Below are positions 7,943 to 16,049 of a DNA stretch of 39,752 nucleotides, piece after piece. The stretch's first letter is position 1, and each line of letters opens with the position of its first letter. Below the pieces are notes generated by a model. The model did no database searches. It was not told the DNA's origin and saw only the letters and a list, made by a program, of their open reading frames with translations. A program made the translations under genes and the position numbers. Origin of the DNA: Streptomyces milbemycinicus (GTDB taxonomy: Bacteria > Actinomycetota > Actinomycetes > Streptomycetales > Streptomycetaceae); contig NZ_MUNE01000025.1 of the NCBI RefSeq assembly GCF_002154605.1, forward strand, positions 1 through 39,752, given 5' to 3'.

Positions 7943-8773
7943 ATGGCGACCACAGAACTCGGCGCGGCCCTGCGTCACTGGCGCGATCACGTCTCGCCCC
8001 AGGTCGTCGGCCTGTCCGCGGGCGGACGCAGGCGCGCCGCCGGGTTGCGCCGCGAGGAACTGTCCCAGCTGGCCGGCATCTCCGCCGACTACATCACCCG
8101 GCTGGAACAGGGACGCGCGACCAAGCCCTCACCCCAGATCGTCGCATCCCTCGCCCGCGCCCTGCGGCTCACCCAGGACGAACGAGACCACCTCTTCCAC
8201 CTGGCCGGCCTTGCCCCACCGGGCCCCGGCACGGTCCCACAGCACATCACCCCCGGTGTCCACCGCATGCTGGACCGGCTGACCGGGACACCGGTCGCCG
8301 TCTTCGACGCCGCCTGGAACCAACTGCTCGCCAACCCCCTCTACACGGCACTCATGGGGGAGTGGCACGGCGACGACCTCAACGCGGTCTGGCGCAACTT
8401 CCTCAACCCTCACAGCCGCGTACGCAAAACCCCCGAATCGAAGGGCGCACTCCAAGCAGCACAGGTCGCCGACCTGCGCCGCACCGCCGGCCGCTACCCC
8501 GACGATCCGAACCTGCACTCCCTCATCGCCGAACTACGCCGCCGCAGCGCCCACTTCGACAACCTGTGGGAATCGGGCGCCGTCGGCGAGCACGAAGCCG
8601 CCCGCAAGACTGTCGACCACCCCCAGGTCGGCGCCCTGACCCTGGACTGCGACGTCCTCAGCGTCGCCGGCAGCGACCTGCGCATCATGGTCTACACAGC
8701 CCAGCCCGACACCGAAGACGCCAACCGTCTGGCGCTCCTTTCCGTGATAGGGACGCAGCTGCTTACCGGATGA
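7943..8773 (+). CDS. MmyB-like XRE-family transcriptional regulator
   Basis: A 276-residue regulator. The N-terminal HTH (RRAAGLRREELSQLAGISADYITRLEQG) is followed by the MmyB-type ligand domain (VFDAAWNQLLANPLYTALMG, FDNLWESGAVGEH, DHPQVGALTLDCDVLSV). The ATG at 7943 places MATTELGAALRHWRD at the N-terminus; an in-frame ATG at 7889 would add 18 unrelated residues and overlap the inverted repeat at 7858-7886, so it is less likely. It is divergent from the dehydrogenase remnant/SDR unit. Its 3-prime end overlaps the convergent regulator at 8763 by 11 bp. Confidence 0.9.
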   Translation: MATTELGAALRHWRDHVSPQVVGLSAGGRRRAAGLRREELSQLAGISADYITRLEQGRATKPSPQIVASLARALRLTQDERDHLFHLAGLAPPGPGTVPQHITPGVHRMLDRLTGTPVAVFDAAWNQLLANPLYTALMGEWHGDDLNAVWRNFLNPHSRVRKTPESKGALQAAQVADLRRTAGRYPDDPNLHSLIAELRRRSAHFDNLWESGAVGEHEAARKTVDHPQVGALTLDCDVLSVAGSDLRIMVYTAQPDTEDANRLALLSVIGTQLLTG

Positions 8774-9644
8774 CCGTCCCCGCGTCCTGCTTCTGTCCGG
8801 TCGTGGCGGACCAGCTGGCGAGCAGCTTCAGGCCGTCCTCGGCGGCGGTTCCGGGGGGCGCGCTGTAGACGACCACGCTCAGGCCGCTTTCGTCCGGCAG
8901 GCTCATGGTCTCCTGATCGAGTTCCAGGTCGCCGACGAGCGGATGGTTGAGGCGTTTCGTGCTCTCGCGGAAGACATGGACGTCATGGGATGCCCACATC
9001 ACGCGGAAGGCGTCGCTGCGGGTGGACAGTTCACCGATCAGGTTCGACAGCTCCCGGTCGTAGGGGCTTTTCCCCGCCTCGATGCGCAGCGCGCCCACGG
9101 CGAAGCGGGCCATGCGCTCCCAGTCGGTGTAGAACCGCCTGGCCGCGGGGTTGAAGAACGCGAACCGGGCGACGTTCGCCCCGCAGGTCGGGTCGGCATA
9201 CATCTCCGAGTACAGGGCCCGGCCCAGCGGGTTGGCGGCTCGTGTGTCGAGGCGGTTGTTCATCACGAACGCCGGCATCTCCGGCATCCCCTCGACGATC
9301 CTCGCCACGCTCGGCCGCACCGTCGGCCGGATCTCCCGCTGCCGGGCCCGCGCCTTGGGCCCCGGCCCGGCAGCGCGGGCGAGGTCGTACAGATACATGC
9401 GCTCGGTGGCATCCAGCCGCAGGGCCTGGGCGAGGGCGTCCAGCACGCTGTCGGAGACACCTTGGAGGTTGCCGCGCTCCAGGCGCGTGTAGTACTCGAC
9501 GCTCACCCCGGCCAGTGTCGCGACCTCGCCCCTGCGCAGTCCCGGCACCCGCCGTTGACCGTACGCGGGCAGGCCCGCCTGCTCGGGGGTGATCCTGTCG
9601 CGTCGAGAGCGGAGGAAGGCGCTGACTGCATCCCGGTTGCCCAT
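8763..9644 (-). CDS. MmyB-like XRE-family transcriptional regulator
   Basis: A 293-residue regulator with an HTH (RRVPGLRRGEVATLAGVSVEYYTRLERG, about residues 30-57) and a MmyB-type C-terminal half (AFVMNNRLDTRAANPLGRALY, MWASHDVHVFRESTKRLNHP, LVGDLELDQETMSL). The start at 9644 gives the usual MGNRDAVSAFLRSRRDR beginning. It is divergent from the SnoaL-like gene at 9864 across a 219-bp gap, its probable target. It is convergent with the related regulator at 7943, and the two stop regions overlap by 11 bp without a hairpin between them. Confidence 0.9.
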   Translation of the reverse strand: MGNRDAVSAFLRSRRDRITPEQAGLPAYGQRRVPGLRRGEVATLAGVSVEYYTRLERGNLQGVSDSVLDALAQALRLDATERMYLYDLARAAGPGPKARARQREIRPTVRPSVARIVEGMPEMPAFVMNNRLDTRAANPLGRALYSEMYADPTCGANVARFAFFNPAARRFYTDWERMARFAVGALRIEAGKSPYDRELSNLIGELSTRSDAFRVMWASHDVHVFRESTKRLNHPLVGDLELDQETMSLPDESGLSVVVYSAPPGTAAEDGLKLLASWSATTGQKQDAGTVIR

Positions 9645-9806
9645 GCGGACAGGGTAGGCAGCCCGCGCGATGGATGGGGGACCCTGCCAGTACCCCTCAC
9701 AGCAAGGACTCCCCCCTCCCGGCTCTCTCCCGTTGCATGGTGCGTGCCCCGATCCTCCGGGGCGACCGGTACGAGGACGAACGCACCCCGCCGGCCGACC
9801 TTTTCA

Positions 9807-9836
9807 GTACCAAGTTCCACATGAGGGCTTGAGTAC
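9807..9836. promoter_or_regulatory. Operator candidate before the SnoaL-like gene
   Basis: GTACCAAG (9807-9814) faces CTTGAGTAC (9828-9836), a near-perfect inverted repeat with a 13-bp centre, lying 27 bp upstream of the start at 9864. It could be bound by the divergent MmyB-like regulator. Confidence 0.45.
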
Positions 9837-9863
9837 CTGGACCAGACCGAAGAGGCACACGTG

Positions 9864-10298
9864 ATGAGCAACCAGACCGAGACGGTGACGCAGAGCCCCG
9901 CGGATGTCGTGCGAGGGCTGTACGACGCGCTGAGCAAGGGCGACGTGCCGGGTGTCCTGGCCAAGCTGGACCCCGAGGTGATCGTCGACGAGCCGAACCA
10001 GCTCCCCTACGGCGGTGTGCACCAGGGCCGCGAGGTGTTCGTGCAGTCGATCCTGGGCGCGATGATGGGCTACGCCAACGTCGCCATCACCGGTGCCGAG
10101 GTGTTCGAAGGCCAGGCCGGCGTCGTCGGAACGCTCACCGGAACGCTCACGGCCCACACCACCGGTGAGGACTTCCCGCTGACCATGGTCGAGATCCACC
10201 AGGTCGAGAACGGCACGGTGCGCAAGATCGACGTCTACACCAAGAACCCCCACGAGCTCGCCGCGTTCTACGCGCGCGCCGAGGCGGGCACCCGCTGA
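9864..10298 (+). CDS. SnoaL/NTF2-like domain protein
   Basis: A 144-residue protein of the SnoaL-like/NTF2 cone fold: the N-terminal helix SPADVVRGLYDALSKGDVPGVLAKL, then DPEVIVDEP, then antiparallel strands (VVGTLTGTLTAHTTGEDFPL, MVEIHQVENGTVRKIDVYT). Members act as isomerases, cyclases or small-ligand binders, often beside oxidoreductases; no specific reaction can be assigned. The ATG at 9864 is preferred over the adjacent GTG at 9861 because AGAGG (9851-9855) lies 8 nt upstream. It is a single gene divergent from the MmyB-like regulator. Confidence 0.85.
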   Translation: MSNQTETVTQSPADVVRGLYDALSKGDVPGVLAKLDPEVIVDEPNQLPYGGVHQGREVFVQSILGAMMGYANVAITGAEVFEGQAGVVGTLTGTLTAHTTGEDFPLTMVEIHQVENGTVRKIDVYTKNPHELAAFYARAEAGTR

Positions 10299-10326
10299 CG
10301 ACGACACTCTTCACAGTCCGCGACCG

Positions 10327-11379
10327 TCACCGGTGCGGGTCCGGAACGATGACGACCTTGCCGGCGACTGTCCGGGACTCGGCAAGAGCCAGCGCCGCAG
10401 CAGCCTCGGTCAGCGGGAACTGAGCGGCGATCTGTGGGGTGAGCACACCGTCGGCCAGTAGCCTCAGCACCTGGGTGAGGTCCTCGCGCAGCCGGCTGCG
10501 GAAGGCATCCAGTCGTCGCTTGCCGGCCCAGAAGTTGTAGAAATGCGCGCCCTTGCCATTGGGCAGGTAGTTCCACGATGCCAGCCGGGAGAACAACTGC
10601 AACACCGGCAGCTGGGAGTTGCCGTCCTCATTCTTCGTGGCCGCCGTGCCGTAGGACACCAGCGTCCCGCCCCGGCGCAGCAGCTGCCACGACTCCTTCA
10701 GACCGGACCCGCCGACGTGGTCGAACACCGCGTCGACGCCGTCCGGCGCGATCTCGCGGATGCGCTCATACATGTCCGGGTGGCGGTAGTCGACCGGGAT
10801 GGCACCCAGTTCGCGCACGACCTCGTGGTGACGAGCCGACGCCGTGCCGATCACGGTGATGCCCGCGTACCGGGCCAGTTGTACGAGAGTGGAACCGACG
10901 CCACCGTTGGCGCCCAGAACCACGATCGTCGCGCCGGAGCGCACCTTGGCGGTCCGGTGCAGCATCTGCCAGGCGGTGATCCCGTTGACCACCACGGTCT
11001 CCGCGGAGGCAGCGTCCACCCCGTCCGGCACGGCCACGAGATCCGCGGTGTCGATCAGCAGATGACTGGCCCAGCCCCCGACCTTGGTGACCGCGGCGAA
11101 ACGGCGCCCGATCAGGGCGGCGTCCGCCTTCGAGCCAACGGCGGTCACCGTGCCGACCACGTCATACCCGGGGACGAAGGGGAAAGGTGGCTGGTCGAAG
11201 TACTTGCCGCGGCGCATCTGCTGCTCGGCGAAGGACACGCCGGTCGCGTCCATCCGCAGAACAACCTTTCCCTCGTCCGGGGCGGGAAGTTCTCGGACGC
11301 GGACTTCGAGGCCGCTCGGCTCGACCTTCCCGGGCAGGAGGATCTCGGTGGCAGTGGTGGTGAAGGCGCTGACATTCAC
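10327..11379 (-). CDS. MDR-family zinc-binding dehydrogenase-like oxidoreductase
   Basis: A 350-residue medium-chain reductase with a GroES-like N-terminal domain (LEVRVRELPAPDEGKVVLRMDATGVSFAE), FVPGYDVVGTVTAVGSKAD, and the Rossmann loop VLGANGGVGSTLVQLARYAG. It ends with the typical AESRTVAGKVVIVPD. There is no cysteine-rich zinc lobe. It is probably a quinone or enone reductase using NAD(P)H, substrate unknown. Translation starts at a GTG (11379) with GGAG upstream. It is divergent from the TetR gene at 11488 over a 108-bp region holding operator-like repeats. Confidence 0.88.
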   Translation of the reverse strand: MNVSAFTTTATEILLPGKVEPSGLEVRVRELPAPDEGKVVLRMDATGVSFAEQQMRRGKYFDQPPFPFVPGYDVVGTVTAVGSKADAALIGRRFAAVTKVGGWASHLLIDTADLVAVPDGVDAASAETVVVNGITAWQMLHRTAKVRSGATIVVLGANGGVGSTLVQLARYAGITVIGTASARHHEVVRELGAIPVDYRHPDMYERIREIAPDGVDAVFDHVGGSGLKESWQLLRRGGTLVSYGTAATKNEDGNSQLPVLQLFSRLASWNYLPNGKGAHFYNFWAGKRRLDAFRSRLREDLTQVLRLLADGVLTPQIAAQFPLTEAAAALALAESRTVAGKVVIVPDPHR

Positions 11380-11401
11380 GGCGGGGCTCCAGGTCCGGTC
11401 A

Positions 11402-11465
11402 CTTACCTAACAGGCGCAAGGTTACATGCGTTAGCTTCGTTGGTGCAAACGTGAACGCCTGTAAG
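11402..11465. promoter_or_regulatory. Divergent TetR operator region
   Basis: Between the MDR and TetR starts, CTTAC...CAGGCG (11402-11416, interrupted by CTAA) faces CGCCTGTAAG (11456-11465). Between these arms lies TTACATGCGTTAGC (11422-11435), which recurs in reverse orientation with one mismatch at 12242-12255. The layout fits repression of both divergent genes. Confidence 0.55.
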
Positions 11466-11487
11466 TTCTTCTGCGTAAGATGACGGC

Positions 11488-12150
11488 ATGGGAGAAGACA
11501 TGCCCACGCCCGCCACGCCCGCCCCACCGAGAACCGCCCGTACTCGCAACCGCCGCGGGGAGGGGGGCCGGCTGCGCGACGACATCGTGGCGGCGGCGGT
11601 CGAGCTGCTCGAGGAGACCGGCGACGAAAGCAGCGTCACCCTGCGATCCATCGCCCGCCGTGCAGGGGTGGCCGCTCCCTCGATCTACCGCCATTTCCCC
11701 GACCAGCCGAGCATCATGCTGGCCGTCGTGCAGCAGGCTTTCACCATGCTCGAGGCCGAGTTGCGTGGCGCCCTGAACGCCGCACGCGGCGACGCCAGAG
11801 GACGGCTGTTCGCCGTCTGCAGCGCCTACTTGGGCTTCGCGGACAAGCACCCTGGCCGCTACCGCACGATGTTCGGTGGAGTCTGGATGCCTGATCTGGG
11901 CAACAGCTCGCTGGCCGAAGGTGACGTGTCCTCGTTGGGCAGTACGAGCTTGGCGCTGCTCGTGGACGCCCTCGGTGACTGCGTCTCCGCGGGCTGCGCA
12001 ACCAGTACCGACCTGGCCGCCGACGCCGTCGCCCTGTGGCTCGGCCTGCACGGGCTCGCCCACCAGCGGTCGGTGACCGTCGCCTTCCCGTGGCCGCCGG
12101 ACATCGCGGAACGCCTCATCACCGCGCTCGCTCACCTCAACGACGCCTGA
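11488..12150 (+). CDS. TetR/AcrR-family transcriptional regulator
   Basis: A 220-residue regulator. A basic N-terminal extension precedes the HTH (VTLRSIARRAGVAAPSIYRHF, about residues 50-70), followed by a C-terminal helical domain (GRYRTMFGGVWMPD, ALWLGLHGLAHQRS) typical of TetR proteins with a WHG-like C-terminus. The ATG at 11488 is used; a second ATG lies four codons downstream. It is divergent from the MDR gene at 10327, its likely target. Confidence 0.9.
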   Translation: MGEDMPTPATPAPPRTARTRNRRGEGGRLRDDIVAAAVELLEETGDESSVTLRSIARRAGVAAPSIYRHFPDQPSIMLAVVQQAFTMLEAELRGALNAARGDARGRLFAVCSAYLGFADKHPGRYRTMFGGVWMPDLGNSSLAEGDVSSLGSTSLALLVDALGDCVSAGCATSTDLAADAVALWLGLHGLAHQRSVTVAFPWPPDIAERLITALAHLNDA

Positions 12151-12241
12151 GTCGGCTCCGCGGGGCGAATGCTGTGCCCTCTCCCTCATGCGTCGTCTTG
12201 GCGCGGTTCTGGTTGCTACGAGCGTAAACTTAAACCCATGA

Positions 12242-12262
12242 GCTAACGGATGTAAGGTTAGC
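12242..12262. promoter_or_regulatory. Orphan operator-like palindrome
   Basis: GCTAAC (12242-12247) and GTTAGC (12257-12262) flank GGATGTAAG. The reverse strand reads TTACATCCGTTAGC, matching 13 of 14 bases of the site at 11422-11435. It lies downstream of the 11488 TetR gene and about 120 bp before the next TetR gene, so one regulator may bind both places. Confidence 0.5.
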
Positions 12263-12351
12263 GATTGTCGTGGCCTGATGTCCTGTTGCGGATACGGTCG
12301 ACCGGCCCGCCCGTGACGGTGGCCTGCTCCTTCCGGGGGAGTACGCTGAAT

Positions 12352-12364
12352 GGATCAGTGATCC
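12352..12364. promoter_or_regulatory. GGATCAGTGATCC operator before the TetR gene
   Basis: The perfect inverted repeat GGATCA-G-TGATCC lies 20 bp upstream of the TetR start at 12384. Flanks GTACGCTGAAT and CCGGATAGTC match those around the three-site array at 2776-2837, with two 21-bp units fewer. This is the likely autoregulatory site of the 12384 TetR. Confidence 0.7.
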
Positions 12365-12383
12365 GGATAGTCGAGAGGGACAG

Positions 12384-12977
12384 ATGCGGGCCGACGCCAG
12401 AAAGAACCACGACCACCTGCTCGCGGTAGCGGGCGCCGCCATCACGGCAGAGGGCGTCGACGTATCACTGCGCGACATCGCACGCAGGGCCGACGTCGGA
12501 CTCGCAACGCTGCTCCGCCACTTCCCTACACGCGAGACACTGCTCGATGCCCTGCTCCGCACGCGTTTCGACGAGCTGACGGTAAGGGCGGCCGAGCTCG
12601 AGAGGTCGATCTCGCCCGCAGACGCTCTCGTTTCGTGGCTGCGCGACTGCGTCGCGTGCGCACACGAGTACCGGGGCGTGACAGCGCTGATGGCGGCCGC
12701 CATCGAGGACCCCGAGTCCGCGCTCCATGCCTCGTGCGTCGCCATGCGCGCAGCCGGCGCGCGGCTCCTCGCCCGCGCTCAGGCTGCGGGCACGGCGCGG
12801 ACCGACATTGACGGCACCGACTTGTTTGCGCTCGTAGCGGCGCTCGCATGGCTCGCCGATCAATCCTCCCTGGCGCCACGCGCCGATCACCTCTTCGATG
12901 TTGTCGCGAGCGCGATTCTGGTGAGCGCAGGGAGCAGCCATGCCGAGGGCGAACGCCGTCCTCGGACCCGTAGCTGA
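12384..12977 (+). CDS. TetR/AcrR-family regulator, intact paralogue of the 2844 stub
   Basis: A 197-residue protein with an HTH (VSLRDIARRADVGLATLLRHFPTRETLLDALL) and an all-helical ligand-binding half, ending in a hydrophilic tail. The LATLLRHFPTRE recognition-helix form is common in actinobacterial TetRs that repress neighbouring oxidoreductases. GAGAGGGAC precedes the ATG at 12384. Its first 27 residues match the stub at 2844-2906, and both have the same operator upstream, so it may regulate the MDR gene at 1727 in trans as well as itself. It converges on the MDR gene at 13116. Confidence 0.9.
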   Translation: MRADARKNHDHLLAVAGAAITAEGVDVSLRDIARRADVGLATLLRHFPTRETLLDALLRTRFDELTVRAAELERSISPADALVSWLRDCVACAHEYRGVTALMAAAIEDPESALHASCVAMRAAGARLLARAQAAGTARTDIDGTDLFALVAALAWLADQSSLAPRADHLFDVVASAILVSAGSSHAEGERRPRTRS

Positions 12978-13115
12978 CATCGTCACGCGCTGACCGGCGG
13001 ACTCGGAAGCGCGCTCGGCAAGGAGCGGCTCGACGCCGGGGTCGCGCAGCGGGCGCGGGCCGCCCCCGCCCTAAACGATTTCCACGGGGGATTCCGCCTT
13101 CCAGGGGGGCGAGTG

Positions 13116-14066
13116 TCAGATGGTCAGAACGATCTTGCCGAAGGTGGAGCGGGACTCCAGCAGAGCGTGCGCGGCCGCGGCTTCGTCCAGCGGGAAGGTG
13201 CCGTGCAGCACCGGCTTCAGGCGGCCTTTCCGCAAGTCGGCGAATACGAGCGCGAATGTCTCCGCGGCGGTCTTCGACGGTGCACTGGTGAGACTGAGCG
13301 TCGAGATGGTCCAGGACTGCTGGAAGTTCGCGAACAGCGCCATGCCGAAGTCGGGGGTGGGGGCACCCGCAGCGATGCCGCTGATCACGTACCTGCCGTT
13401 CGGGCGAAGCAGGGGGATGAAGTTGGCCATATCGGAGCCGGCGGCGATGTCGATGACGGCGTGATAGCGGCCATCCGGGCCTGGGTCGACCGCGTCCACG
13501 CCGACGACCTCCGTGGCCCCCAGGTCGTGCAGCCGCCGCGCGACGGACTGGTCGGGAACGGAGGCGATCACCATCGCACCCCGAGCGGCCGCGAGCTGGG
13601 TGGTGAGCACTCCAATCCCTCCGCCGGCGCCTCGAATGAGCACCCGCTCGCCCGCCTTGACGTCGCCCCTTTCCAGGCTTGCCGCGGCGACCAGAGAATT
13701 CACCCCGAGCGCTACCGCGTCATGGGCCGAGACGTCGTCCGGTAGTTCTACGAGGGATTCGGTGGGCAACGCGACGCGGTCGCAGTAGCCGCCGCCGTGT
13801 CCGGTCGGCGCGAAGACTCGGCGTCCCACCCAATCGGCGTCGTCCTGTGAACCGACCTCGACCACAGTGCCCGCCACCTCGAGACCGGGCACGAAGCCGG
13901 TGCCGACGTCGGGCATGGCGCCCCGCCGTATCAGAACGTCGGCGAGGCCGACCCCAGCCGCTTCCACCGCCACCACGGCATGTCGCGGCTCGGCGGTCGG
14001 GTCTGGCCGGTCGACCAGCTTGAGGTTCTCCGGACCACCGAAGTCGGCGATCTCTACTGCACGCAT
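13116..14066 (-). CDS. MDR-family oxidoreductase (quinone reductase-like)
   Basis: A 316-residue medium-chain reductase starting MRAVEIADFGGPENLKLVDRPDP, with FVPGLEVAGTVVEVGSQDD, GHGGGYCDRVALP, the dinucleotide loop IRGAGGGIGVLTTQLAAARG and a C-terminal LESRSTFGKIVLTI. It lacks a structural-zinc cysteine cluster. The ATG at 14066 has an excellent AAGGAGA site upstream and is preferred to the upstream in-frame start at 14096. It is divergent from the TetR gene at 14423 with 356 bp between starts. Confidence 0.88.
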   Translation of the reverse strand: MRAVEIADFGGPENLKLVDRPDPTAEPRHAVVAVEAAGVGLADVLIRRGAMPDVGTGFVPGLEVAGTVVEVGSQDDADWVGRRVFAPTGHGGGYCDRVALPTESLVELPDDVSAHDAVALGVNSLVAAASLERGDVKAGERVLIRGAGGGIGVLTTQLAAARGAMVIASVPDQSVARRLHDLGATEVVGVDAVDPGPDGRYHAVIDIAAGSDMANFIPLLRPNGRYVISGIAAGAPTPDFGMALFANFQQSWTISTLSLTSAPSKTAAETFALVFADLRKGRLKPVLHGTFPLDEAAAAHALLESRSTFGKIVLTI

Positions 14067-14090
14067 GATGTCTCCTTGTGGTGCTTTGCG

Positions 14091-14138
14091 GCGCATCCGG
14101 CCTTCATGACGGGCATGTTTCGACCCGGCCGGATGCGC
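14091..14138. promoter_or_regulatory. Perfect 12-bp inverted repeat upstream of the MDR gene
   Basis: GCGCATCCGGCC (14091-14102) and GGCCGGATGCGC (14127-14138) are perfectly complementary, separated by 24 bases. Placed 24 bp upstream of the minus-strand start at 14066, it could be a double operator or a 5-prime UTR hairpin. Confidence 0.5.
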
Positions 14139-14383
14139 ATTGTGAGAAATGGGAGGTGAATGCGGAACGGCGTGGCTCAGGGTTCGCAGATCCCTGTGCC
14201 GGTCACGGCCTCCTCCGGGCAGAGGACCTCACGACCGCCGTAGCGGTGGTATTGCACAGCGAACACGGCAAACCTCCGTACACATGACGAGTCGTTCAAC
14301 ACAAGGGCTCACAACTGCTCACCTCTGCGGCAGCGAGCCGACCGATCGCGGAACACCGCGGTACCAGATCACGCTAACCCGCT

Positions 14384-14405
14384 AAACGGGCAACCTCTTC
14401 CGTTT
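14384..14405. promoter_or_regulatory. Operator candidate before the TetR gene
   Basis: AAACGG (14384-14389) and CCGTTT (14400-14405) are inverted around 10 bp. Outer bases extend the symmetry (GCTAACC before, GGTTAAG after). It ends 17 bp upstream of the ATG at 14423, the usual position for TetR autorepression. Confidence 0.55.
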
Positions 14406-14422
14406 GTGGTTAAGTGAGAGAC

Positions 14423-15106
14423 ATGCCTGCTCAGCCGTCTCGAAAGCCGTCCTCGCCCGCCTCCGGCACCCCCGTCCGGGGGCAGCGAGCCGACGCCCGG
14501 CACAACCGCGCCCGGCTCCTCCAGGCCGCCCGCGAGGCGTACGCCATCAACGGCACCGACGTACCCTCCAGCGCTATCGCCCGCAGGGCCGGCGTGGGTG
14601 CCGCCACCCTCTACCGGCACTTCCCGACACGGGGCTCGCTGATCGCCGCGGCGTTCTCCGAACAGCTCGCCGAGTGCGTCGCAGCCCTCGACGAGGCCCT
14701 TCAGGACGACGATCCCTGGCGCGGTCTTTGCTCCGTCCTCACCAAGGTGTGCCGGATGCAGGCCGAGGACCGCGGGTTCAGCGCCGCGTTCCTCTCCGAG
14801 TCTCCCGACGAGCCCGGCTTCCGTAGCGAACGCGCCCGCGCCGAGGCAGGACTCGCCCGGCTCGCGCAACGCGCGAAGGACACCGGACAGTTGCGCAAGG
14901 ACTTCGATCCCAGCGACGTCGTCCTCCTGCTCCTGGCGAACAACGGCGTCGTACGGCAGTCCCCGGAGGTGGCCCTGGCCGCCTCTCGCCGCCTGCTCGC
15001 CTACTTCCTCCAGTCCTGCCGGGCGACGGACGGCGCGCCCCCTCTGCCCCGGCCAGCGCCGCTCCGCCTCGACGACCTCTACGGGCCGCCGCACCGAACC
15101 GGGTGA
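14423..15106 (+). CDS. TetR/AcrR-family transcriptional regulator
   Basis: A protein of about 227 residues with a disordered basic N-terminus and an HTH (PSSAIARRAGVGAATLYRHFPTRGSLIAAAF), then a C-terminal domain of the type following ATLYRHFPTR regulators (VLTKVCRMQAEDRGFSAAFL, DFDPSDVVLLLLANNGVVR). The ATG at 14423 is preferred to the GTG at 14414 because the extra three codons sit too close to the inverted repeat. It is divergent from the MDR gene at 13116, its likely target. Confidence 0.88.
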   Translation: MPAQPSRKPSSPASGTPVRGQRADARHNRARLLQAAREAYAINGTDVPSSAIARRAGVGAATLYRHFPTRGSLIAAAFSEQLAECVAALDEALQDDDPWRGLCSVLTKVCRMQAEDRGFSAAFLSESPDEPGFRSERARAEAGLARLAQRAKDTGQLRKDFDPSDVVLLLLANNGVVRQSPEVALAASRRLLAYFLQSCRATDGAPPLPRPAPLRLDDLYGPPHRTG

Positions 15107-15186
15107 CCGGCGAGGTCCGCCTGGGGCGCGCCCCGTCACGCCAGACGACGCTTGCCCCTGCTTCGACCGGCACAGCGTCCGGGATG

Positions 15187-15752
15187 ACGGAGACACATCA
15201 CGTCGGCCGTCCATGCCGAATTCCCGCCCTCGGCACGCGGCGCTCTCAACGCGGTCTCCACGCGTGCGGTCTGCACCGCCGCAGGTGTGCAGGCCCCGTC
15301 GCTGTACCACCACTTCGGCGACCGGTCGGGACTGATCCGCGCGGCCGTCGATGCGGCGTTCGAGGAGTACTTCCACCGCAAGAACACCGCTACCCCGGCG
15401 GATGACGCGGACCCGCGTGCCCGCGTCGCCGCAGGATGGGACGCGCACATCGCGTTCGCGCTCGCCTACCCGGGTCTCTACCCGGCGATGTACCCGACAT
15501 CGGGCCCGCTGCCGAGCCAGGTCGAACGAAGCGGCGCGCGGCTGCGCGCAGGTTTCGACGAGCTCGAGCAGGCAGGCGCCCTCCGGCCCGGAATCACCGC
15601 GGCGCTGGCGACGAACGCGCTCCGCGCAGCCCCTGCGCGGTGTCGCCCACGCCGTCGCCGCGAATCCCGACAACGGCGACAACGACGCGACATCCGCCGT
15701 CGTCCGCGACGCGCTTGTCCATGCGCTCGTCGCGGACCGGCCACATGACTGA
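15187..15752 (+). pseudogene. Frameshifted TetR-family regulator remnant
   Basis: The frame opening after a TGA near 15184 has no usual start codon but encodes a TetR HTH (NAVSTRAVCTAAGVQAPSLY then HHFGDRSGLIRAAVDAAFEE), followed by the ligand domain WDAHIAFALAYPGLYPAMYP. Near 15635 the homology jumps to another frame, continuing LRGVAHAVAANPDNGD and VVRDALVHALVADRPHD to a stop at 15752. The missing N-terminus plus the frame change indicate an inactive gene. Confidence 0.7.
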
Positions 15753-15758
15753 CTCCTC

Positions 15759-16019
15759 GCCGTTCAGGCCGACACCACCGACGCCGGCGAACTGCGACGA
15801 GCCGTCATGGCCGCGGTCGAGAGGTGGGGGCGACTCGACGGTGCCCTGAACAACGCCGGCCGCACCCAGGGCGGCGGCCGCCTCGCCGAAGTCACCGACG
15901 AGACCTTCGACTCCGTCCTCGAGACCAACCTCAGCTCCCTCGCAGCCCTCGGCCGCCCTGGCCAACCGGACGAGATGGCCGAAGCCACCGCCTGGCTCCT
16001 CAGCGACCGCGCCGGCTCG
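15759..16019 (+). pseudogene. Deleted SDR-family oxidoreductase remnant
   Basis: Without an N-terminal nucleotide loop, the frame reads AVQADTTDAGELRRAVMAAV then ERWGRLDGALNNAG, the middle of an SDR with its NNAG motif, to LETNLSS. It then jumps to GRPGQPDEMAEATAWLLSDR, which belongs near the SDR C-terminus. The catalytic Tyr/Lys segment is missing, and the VTGA-DGG end is lost where the kinase gene ends. It lies directly behind the TetR remnant; together they look like a decayed regulator/reductase pair. Confidence 0.72.
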
Positions 16020-16049
16020 CGGCCGCAGAGCCGGCACCGACTGCCGCGC

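Larger units (their letters stand above)
14067..14422. other. Intergenic region between divergent MDR and TetR genes
   Basis: This 356-bp gap holds the 12-bp inverted repeat at 14091-14138 and the smaller one at 14384-14405. An SD-like GGGAGG at 14151-14156 precedes an ATG at 14160, opening a 27-codon frame that resembles nothing I recognise. A GTG at 14156 opens a second frame of about 43 codons (ending GKPPYT), also unrecognised. I see no convincing gene in it. Confidence 0.5.

Noticed and set aside
12978..13115. Possible coding fragment (LTGGLGSALGKERLDAGVA) between the convergent TetR and MDR genes
   Set aside because: Only about 35 codons with no recognisable family or start; not enough to call a remnant.
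14156..14287. Short plus-strand frames after GGGAGG in the MDR/TetR gap
   Set aside because: The SD-like sequence is good, but neither frame resembles a protein or leader-peptide family and both end without any coupled gene.
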